Origin: Tenodera sinensis
Taxonomy: Eukaryota; Arthropoda; Insecta; Mantodea; Mantidae
Assembly: GCA_030765045.1 (NCBI GenBank)
Contig: CM060972.1
Coordinates: forward strand, 59,201,773-59,265,772
Length of the DNA: 64,000 bases
Reading direction: 5' to 3'
Shown: positions 56,971 to 64,000 of the stretch, one piece after another
How the letters are laid out: each line of letters starts with the position of its first letter
Position numbering within the stretch: the first letter of the stretch is position 1
Made by a program: the position numbers and the translations under genes
Notes under the pieces: generated by a model
Seen by the model: the letters and a program-made list of their open reading frames with translations, nothing else
Databases searched by the model: none
Told to the model about the DNA's origin: nothing

Positions 56971-57429
56971 CCTCAGATGGAGAGCTTGACGATTCTTATT
57001 CATTAATCTTAGCAGCAGTACAGATCAGTGTTAGATTTGTAGAGAGGAATACGTCATAAATGATAACAAAATCCTGAGCAACAACCAAGCACTATGAACG
57101 ACTGTACAAGGCCTATGTCGCAGTTCAAACTTGTATCAAACTGTTAATTCAAATTAACATTGCTTAAAAGTGTTTTATTAAAGTATTGCATTTAAATCTT
57201 GAACTGTTTTACATCACGATGTGTACATTATATCTTCAGTTGTACCATCCATTAATGAACATTTTTTTCCTTAGTTGTTTACATAACAAGTGAAGTCAGC
57301 CTCTAATTTTCCCAATTAGAATGATTTTAGAGAGCTTATACAAGATACTGCTTCAAGCTAAATTGACAAATGCCAGATCTTTTTAAAAATTAAAATTGTA
57401 TTCCTTTTAGAAAAGTTTAACAAACTTTT
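56971..57429. other. Unannotated
   Basis: A+T-rich; nothing recognised. Confidence 0.5.
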
Positions 57430-57720
57430 TATATTATATTTATTTTGAAGAACCAAAGTATTTAATATTCTTTAAACATTTTTATACATTTTTTGCTAGC
57501 CCAAGGATAAGTAAACGTTTTAAAAATACAATCATCTTTTATTTTTTTGAGGGTAAAAACTTCTTTTACAGCCTTTTGATATTTAAATTTCTCCATATTT
57601 TTATGTATAAAATCTGTATTAAAACCATTCATCAATGCAGTGTTGGTAATGTGTTTATATTCAATGCCAAATTCTTCGTTATTAAGGAGTATATTTGAGA
57701 ACTTATGAATTAAACTATTA
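57430..57720 (-). pseudogene. Penelope-like fragment between RT and nuclease
   Basis: The minus strand encodes EFGIEYKHITNTALMNGFNT, DFIHKNMEKFKYQKAVKEVF and FKTFTYPWASKKCIKMFKE, which follows the pattern of the RT-nuclease connector in PLEs (IxxTAxxNGFxxxFI; FRPWAFKQFKKVFKE in the 48821 copy). No nuclease motif remains. Confidence 0.55.
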
Positions 57721-57791
57721 AAAACAGCAAATTTATGTGAAGAAGGATTAAAACTTTTATTTTTACGTAATTATAGGTTTGGGTTCTATAA

Positions 57792-58079
57792 ATGCCGAAA
57801 TTAAATTTATTGTGCAAGGAGAGCCTTAAGAAACTCGAGTCTGTGATTAGTTTCAACAATTTACACCATGTGTGCGTGAAGCCTAGTCTCCAAATAGTTG
57901 TTATATTAGTTGTTGTAATAGTGTTCTTACGTTGCAATGCTCATTCTTTTTCCTACTTTGATTTTAATTGTAGGTCTTGTATATTGTGTTTTTATATTAT
58001 TGCACTAATTGGTTTTCTTAATTTGATTTTATTGTTGTTTTATCTGAAATTTATTTTCTGCTGTATTGTATTCGTTTAG
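57792..58079 (+). other. Unrecognised hydrophobic open frame of 95 codons
   Basis: MPKLNLLCKESLKKLESVIS followed by hydrophobic stretches (IVVILVVVIVFL; IIALIGFLNLILLLFYLKFI), which would be two or three membrane segments if translated. It may be fortuitous in T-rich DNA, and no family is recognised. It does not resemble the LKB1 C-terminus. Confidence 0.2.
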
Positions 58080-58784
58080 TTTATTGACCCCTGTTGTCAC
58101 CATGTGTCAGCTGACATCAAATTTTGATTAAATACATTAACTACAATGACAGTTTTATTTTTAAAGCAAACCTTTTTCAGTAAGATATAACTTATATCAA
58201 ATAAATACGGGATGCATATATAGAGTTAAATTTATTTTATTTGTACATAAAATTGCATCCTATCCCATTTCCAATTATTTCGAAATATATTGTGCAATAA
58301 CTTGATAGGTTTTGGGGATTTAAATGATTCATTTTTACTGCTTTAGTTTCATCCTCCAAGGATTTGCTGACTTGCTAAACAATACAAATTTCATACCATT
58401 TACATTCTGACAATATGACAAACAACACCAATTATCACAAAATAAAAATACCAAATTATGGTCAGCAGAAATGGAATGAGATTGTGCCTTTGTCAGATAC
58501 TTAGTTCAGGTTTTCCAGTGCTGTTGTATTATAAAAGAATAGAGGGACCTGTAACTTAGAATTTCAATTTACAGTTGTAAATTACGTGTAATGCAAAACT
58601 TTAAGTATGTAACATGACAATATCTAAATATAAGTAGAAACATACATTGACAAAAAGTAAAGGGAAACAGAGTTTCAACAACTAGAAAATTCAAAGCAAG
58701 ATATCAGATTTTAAATAAAATTATTTCAGCAGCATAAGAAACCAAAAATTATATTCTAAAAAACTAAACCCCTAGTTGTACAGC
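58080..58784. other. Unannotated
   Basis: A+T-rich; nothing recognised. Confidence 0.5.
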
Positions 58785-59095
58785 CCAGGAAGGGCCTTAG
58801 CTTGCTGCTGCATCCCCCAACTCTGCCCACTGCAGACGTCATTGGTGAGGTGCAGTACTGGAAGGTGGGACGTGGGTAGTGCTCTGAGCCCTCCCGGCCA
58901 GTTATGCAGCCTTCGCAACTTGGGATTGCTACTTCTCCATCAAGTAGCTCCTCAGTTGGTCCCCCTGGGGCCTAATGAGGCTGAGTGCACCATATGCCAG
59001 ACCTCCCAGCAGGGAAAAATCTCCATGCTGGTACCAGGCATCGAACCCAGGTCCTCCTTGCCAGAGGCAAGTGCGCTTATAGTGTTCAGCATCTC
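58785..59095 (-). mobile_element. tRNA-derived SINE, family G
   Basis: The minus strand has AAGCGCACTTGCCTCTGGCA and the B box TGGGTTCGATGCC, followed by a GC-rich body with CTCAGCCTCATTAGGCCCCA and GCTGCATAACTGGCCGG. It is markedly richer in G+C than its flanks. No target duplication was identified. Confidence 0.6.
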
Positions 59096-60056
59096 TGAAA
59101 TTACTAGTTTATCTAAATTAACTCTACTCCCTTGTTTCAAATATGTGAATTTCTATCATATTTTGATTTCTTACAATTTGCTGTAGTTAGAATTTATATG
59201 TTGAAGACTTGAACAACATTGCAACTGCATTACAATTATAGGAACATGGAGGCAGAATGCAGCTGCATGTATAGAGATTTATACTTTATTAAAACTAGTT
59301 ATTTATACTATTAAGTCATCTGACTGAACATCTTTTCTGGTGTTCAAAAATGTGTATGCTTTGAATTAAAATGAGGAATAAATGTTTGTTATCTGTTTAG
59401 ATGTTAACATATTGTAGTTTGTCATTAATGTTATCATTACTTAATGCCAGGGCAAAATGTAACTAATGCTTAACAGTTTACTTATCATGTTTGTTTTTCT
59501 AATGCAGTGATTACCAAACTGGTGTGCATGAAGGATTAAACGAAATAAACAAGTGATCTTTTAAGAAAACCCCCCCAAAAAAGCTGTGATGTAAACAAAT
59601 ATGCAAGTCTTCTAACATTATCATTAAGCCAAAATTTTTACAATCACATCATGTTTAGAAGTCTCAGTTATGTCATGAGTGTATTCGTCTGGATTGAGAG
59701 TCAAGCCATCAGCACTGAACGGAACATCCCCATGTGCACGGTAAGGTGATTAAGAATTGTGGCTTTAATTATCGCTAACTTCAAATTTCATTAGAAATGT
59801 ATATTACTTCTAATTGCTTAAAGTGATTCACTTGATACATCAGATTGTCCAATGTAGGTATGTTATTTTAATATTTTATTAAAATATTTTATTTTGGATT
59901 TTATATAATTTATTAATTTATTGAACTAATTTGCTGCCCCCCCCCCCCCCAACTTTTTATAGCCCGCCGTTAACTTCAGATGCCATATCGACACCTGTTC
60001 CTTTTGAAACATGTTGCCTTTAGCCAATGGTGTTAACTCTTACATTAGATCACTCA

Positions 60057-60057
<1 letters not shown>
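59096..60057. other. Unannotated, with C14 run
   Basis: A homopolymer of 14 C lies at 59937-59950. Otherwise A+T-rich with no recognised gene. Confidence 0.5.
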
Positions 60058-60108
<51 letters not shown>

Positions 60109-60250
60109 TTCACACTTCCCACTTCCAGACTCTGGGGAGGATAGGGAATAAGCTTGGCTAGAGAAAAATTCTGCTCCCCAACTGGGAATTGAGCTGGAGC
60201 CCCTTGCACAGCAGGAAGTGCTCTACCAACTGAGTCATGGGGCAAGCCCA
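60058..60250 (-). mobile_element. tRNA-derived SINE, family C, with (CA)n tail
   Basis: The minus strand starts GCCCCATGACTCAGTTGGTA (A box), has a B-box-like CAGCTCAATTCCC, a body with CTAGCCAAGCTTATTCCC and ATCCTCCCCAGAGTCTGGAA, and a 3' tail ending in (TG)n, i.e. CACACA at 60058-60104 on the plus strand. Two further copies also carry GT-rich tails. Confidence 0.75.
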
Positions 60251-60934
60251 CTACTAGTTTTGTTATGCTGCTGCTTTTAGATAAGAGAACATGATTAAAA
60301 CAAATCTGATATGAACACACGACTTGCTGAATACATGAACAATTCACATATATCCTTTATTATGTATTATGGAATTCTGTATTATAGGTTCTTCTCTTCA
60401 TCTTGGAACATTCACAATATATTTTTGCCTAGAACTGAAGTCAAATATGCAACAAGTGCTTAGTTGTGTTCAACATTTGGAACCAGCTTATAAGCTCTTG
60501 TGAAGGAAGGAAAAACAAAGAAGCACAAACTTTCAAGTATGGGAATTAGATGATACTTAGGAAAGTGAGCAGGAGAATATTTAAAAACATGTTTAAAGTT
60601 ACAGAAAAATTTGACACATGTATTTTAATGAGCTTTAACTTTTTTTCAGCAAGTTATTGCCTTATCTCTTACGATTTCCCAGTTATACAACATTAAATCA
60701 GTATGAAGAGAACTTCACAGGCATTTCACAGAAAATTTTAGATACATGTTTAATTTGTCAATGTGTCAAATATATTTAATTATTTTTTCTGTTCCATTTA
60801 TATGCTGCCTTTAACATCTAAGGTCATATTGCTGGCATTTTACCTTTGGAATAATTGGTAGATGTTCATTCGTTCATAGTGGTTGATACTACTTTTGTTT
60901 GATATTTACTTTTGATTATTACATTAAATTCACA
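60251..60934. other. Unannotated
   Basis: A+T-rich; nothing recognised. Confidence 0.5.
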
Positions 60935-61010
60935 CACACTCTCATTCATACTTCCAGACTCTAGGGAGGATGAAGAATAATCCTGGCTAAAACAAAATTC
61001 CTACCGTCAT
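60935..61010 (-). mobile_element. SINE family C 3' fragment
   Basis: CACACACTCTCATTCATACT, TCCAGACTCTAGGGAGGATG and AATCCTGGCTAAAACAAAAT match the 3' half of family C on the minus strand. Confidence 0.7.
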
Positions 61011-61565
61011 ATTATTAAAAAATTTTTTAAATTCAGTGTATCTCAAAGCATATTTCCAGTAAAATCTTGGATCAAGTGCAACAATATAACTACAAGGTAG
61101 GTGGTCTGAAAAGCAAAAGTTAATGCCAAATGTTAAGAGAATTGCTCCTATGCATTTGAACTCAAGTTGAGTTTAAATTATTTTTGAGTAAATTAATGTT
61201 AATGAAAACAATAAATTTAGTTACTGTTAATCTAAAATTCTTTATGGATTTGTTCTTACAATTTTAAACAGCTGCTTTATATTGAGCTTTTTGGTTTATG
61301 ATTATTTTTATACATTTCAGTTTACATTTTTGTTTCATTTGCACAATCTTTAGTTATTATACTATTGTAAATTTTAAAACATTTGTTCTGCTTGTTCCCA
61401 GTTGTAAGGATTCCTAAGAAATAATAGATTAAGAAGATTTGTAAAGGAGGGCATTGACTGCAAACATTTGGGAACCATTGTTACTGGTGGTTAGTTACAT
61501 CAGCTGCTTGCCGAATAGAGTTATCAGTCAGAACATATACTTCAACATACTATTTTTTTTTATTA
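61011..61565. other. Unannotated
   Basis: A+T-rich; nothing recognised. Confidence 0.5.
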
Positions 61566-61800
61566 ACGTGCTCCAACCTAATGTCATATCAGACGGTGAA
61601 TGAATGAAATGGGTGAAATGATGCTCAAATGAGCCTGAGGTCCATGGAGCTTTAAGTTACCTAACATTCGTCTCTCAAGATAAGGGAAAACCTCAGAAAA
61701 AAACCTTACCTGGATAATTTACCCTAAGCGAGATTCGAACTAGCGACCTCTTGAACGTGAGGCAGACATTTAACCATCATGCTACCGAGGCGGGCTTCAA
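61566..61800 (-). mobile_element. tRNA-derived SINE, family F (copy 2)
   Basis: Aligns along its whole length with 54985-55229; the minus-strand head begins GCCCGCCTCGGTAGCATGAT. Imperfect direct repeats (TTCAACATACTAT and TTCAAACTACTAT) flank it. The poly(A) tail appears as T-rich sequence before 61566. Confidence 0.85.
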
Positions 61801-62599
61801 ACTACTATGCTGAACCCCTTGTGCTTATATCATTTTTAATGTTAATGCCTCAGGTTTTCAGAATTCAGATTTCTTTTTCACCACATGGATAAGTTGCACA
61901 TTAAGACAAATAAGAAAACAAGGAATGAACCACAATATTAATAAAGTTAAAACAATTTTATACTAATACTGAATGTGATTAAGAAATGTTATTGAAACAT
62001 CTCCACAAAATATAAGGTTTGTCTCAAGACTTTTTAAATCTGATTTATTCTTTCCAGCCTTTGATTTTCTCGCAGCTTGTTGAAACAACTTTTTCAGTAT
62101 TATATTTCCTTTATCACTTTGACTTAATATCAGTCAGCAATGATTCCATGCCTTATGCCTTATGTCTTTCCTTGTACTATAAATCAAAATTGCCCTAATT
62201 TATTAATTTTTTTAATGTACGTCCATGTTATTGCAACTATTTTGGTTATATTTCTATACTCTATCTCAACGAATTTACTCCCCCAGTCCTTTGTTCCAAT
62301 ATATTAAAATATCAAGTCCTCTGCATTTTGCTTTCAACCATATAATGGACACATACTTTTCCAGTATGGTTTTCTGAATCCTTTCAGTTTATGTACAATT
62401 GCCTTTGTCCAAACTAGTCTTTCACTTTTTTGCTCACTGTATCTATAAGTATTTTCCTCATTATGCTTCACTGCTACAAGATTATTAAAGCTTTTCCAGT
62501 GAGATTCCATCATTTTTGGATTTCTATACCTTCAACATATGTCACCACTTCTTACAAAAAGTCCTTAGTGTCGTTCACCCTTGACTTACTTGACTTATT
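61801..62599. other. Unannotated
   Basis: T-rich sequence; nothing recognised with confidence. Confidence 0.45.
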
Positions 62600-63085
62600 T
62601 CCTGTTATTCCTGGTAGAACATAGGACAACCGTGAACTTCTTCCAGTGTACTCTGTTTCCAGCTAACCATTTTACTTCTTTCCAACTTTTCCCACATTCC
62701 TCTGCCTCCTCTTCTATTGACTTCTTCCATGTTTTTCTGGGCCATTCTTTTCTCCTTACTCCTTGAGGGTTCTAATCAAGTGCCTTCTTCTCAATAGCTC
62801 CGTCTGGCTTTCTCAGCATATGACCTATCCAGTTGCACTTCCTTTGTTTAATTTGGTTAGTCCTTTTCCAGTTCTTTGTTATTTCCGACCATCTTATGTT
62901 CGTAATCTGCCTCAAACATCTGTTTACAACGGTCTGCATTATTTTGTTTATTTCATCCACACTTTACAAGCTTCACAACCATAGAGGAGGACTGGTTTTA
63001 CATTAGTGTTAAACAACCTGAGTTTTGTCCTCAAGGAGATGTTTTTATTTTTCATTGTTCTTCCTTAGCATTGATTTATTTTCTA
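62600..63085 (-). pseudogene. RTE-type LINE C-terminal fragment
   Basis: The minus strand encodes LRLFNTNVKPVLLYGCEA, MQTVVNRCLRQITNIRWSEI, WKRTNQIKQRKCNWIGHMLR and, after a shift, RPRKTWKKSIEEEAE-like and NRVHWKKFTVVLCS. This is the C-terminal tail of RTE/BovB-like reverse transcriptases (RWxWIGHxLRK ... RPxxTWRR ... CSTR). The RT core is missing. It is a different subfamily from 20805-21595. Confidence 0.75.
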
Positions 63086-63439
63086 CACCATTTTTTTCTA
63101 AGTGAGTTCATAAGTGGTAGGACAGTTGATCAAAACAGGATCTGTAAGGGAAAAAAGGCAGGTCATTTACACATTTTTGTTTATTTATGCAAAAACTTTT
63201 ATTAAATGACTGCATATCCTTTTTGATAACATGTAACAGTAATTGAAACATATATAAAGAAAGGAGTGAAGGAAAGTGTGTTTTGAAAATTATGATTACT
63301 ATTAATACATATAATTATTAGAACTTTTTGAATTTCCATTGAATGGTGATTTATCTACTTTTATTTAATGAATAGCAGCTTTTATTTTCTGCTTCTAAAC
63401 TTAGCATTAAGTAATTGTTTCTGCAATGTTCTTAAAGGC
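63086..63439. other. Unannotated
   Basis: A+T-rich; nothing recognised. Confidence 0.5.
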
Positions 63440-63630
63440 CATTGGTTTCTGGAGCAGAAAAGGGATTGCCTCTGCTGTAAAATGGTCAGCATCTGGCTTC
63501 TCAATCCAAAGGTCCAGATTTGATTTCCCCAGCAAGGGCTGGGAATTTTTCTTTAACCAGGATAATTCTCTATCCCTATAGAAGCTGGAAGTATGAATGT
63601 GAGAGTATATGAGAGTGTGTTTAATGTTAA
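63440..63630 (+). mobile_element. SINE family C, plus-strand copy
   Basis: Head decayed (GTAAAATGGTCAGCATCTGG, B-box-like CAGATTTGATTTCCC); the body AACCAGGATAATTCTC and tail GGAAGTATGAATGTGAGAGT match the reverse complement of 60935-61010. Confidence 0.65.
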
Positions 63631-64000
63631 AAATGATAAAAATGAACATTAAGAAACCCTACAGTTCAGCGAGCAATAACACTCAGTTGTTGATCAAGTC
63701 AAACCCCTTGTATGACCAAAGAAGTTCAAGGGGGCTATACAAATGTAACAATTAAAAAAAAACCTGCTGAATGCTGATGTGTTAATGAAGCAGGTCATGT
63801 GTCACATGACATGTGAAATAGCTTTGTCTTTTTCTCTTATCAGCAGCCTGGAATAAAACTTCTTTCAGGTATTTTCAAATATTTTCCTCATCTCTAATGC
63901 TCCCATTTTGTTTGAGAGTTTTATGATTAATGTATCCCCATGGACAAAAAAAATGAGTCACGTCTGGATGCCAAATTTGTCGAAGTCCTACACAGCTTAG
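63631..64000. other. Unannotated end of window
   Basis: Nothing recognised. Confidence 0.5.

Noticed and set aside
57792..58079. Final LKB1 exon or a membrane-protein gene
   Set aside because: No acceptor in the right phase, no LKB1 tail similarity, and T-rich DNA easily yields hydrophobic frames; kept only as a low-confidence ORF.

Overview
The window is eukaryotic, A+T-rich nuclear DNA, most likely from an arthropod and probably an insect with a large, transposon-laden genome. One single-copy host gene can be recognised: four plus-strand coding exons of the tumour-suppressor kinase LKB1/STK11 (2083-2215, 21929-22065, 28248-28433, 53174-53378), separated by introns of about 19.7, 6.2 and 24.7 kb. 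They encode the C-terminal two-thirds of the kinase domain and the start of the C-terminal tail. The first exons, and perhaps the last, lie outside the window. Nearly everything else is mobile-element sequence in the introns and downstream flank.

Intron 1 (2216-21928): a TA-flanked DNA transposon (2345-3776), a SINE, a TIR-bounded block holding an internally deleted mariner (5007-5964), pieces of an RNase H-bearing LINE family (here LINE-A), a perfect (AC)1681 array of 3,362 bp (7909-11270), a LINE-A copy split by a solo LTR (12010-14912), a hAT remnant, a 5'-truncated LINE with a 14-bp target duplication (16440-18635), an unclassified repeat (R), a SINE and an RTE-type LINE fragment. Intron 2 (22066-28247): a pogo/Tigger element carrying nested insertions of a solo LTR, an inverted SINE pair, a Penelope-like palindrome and a SINE. 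Intron 3 (28434-53173): a LINE-A insertion, three mariners, Penelope-like pieces, a nearly complete 5.7-kb LINE with gag-like ORF1 and endonuclease/RT/RNase H ORF2 (33579-39304), another solo LTR, a pogo remnant and several SINEs.

Downstream of the last exon (53379-64000): SINEs of at least four tRNA-derived families, a degenerate Tc1-like transposase, a coiled-coil ORF remnant, a Penelope-like fragment and an RTE fragment. No bacterial-type operons, CRISPR arrays, rRNA genes or credible functional tRNA genes were seen.

The most notable structures are (i) the uninterrupted AC array, which lies inside a block that splits a copy of repeat R; (ii) Penelope-like elements bounded by inverted copies of their own ends, in one case reduced to a near-perfect hairpin; (iii) a solo-LTR family with TG...CA ends and perfect 4-bp target duplications at all three sites; (iv) one SINE family recurring as head-to-head inverted pairs; and (v) LKB1 exon boundaries that match the human gene to the base, except that two human exons are fused. 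Many insertions have visible target duplications, so the order of nesting can be read directly.
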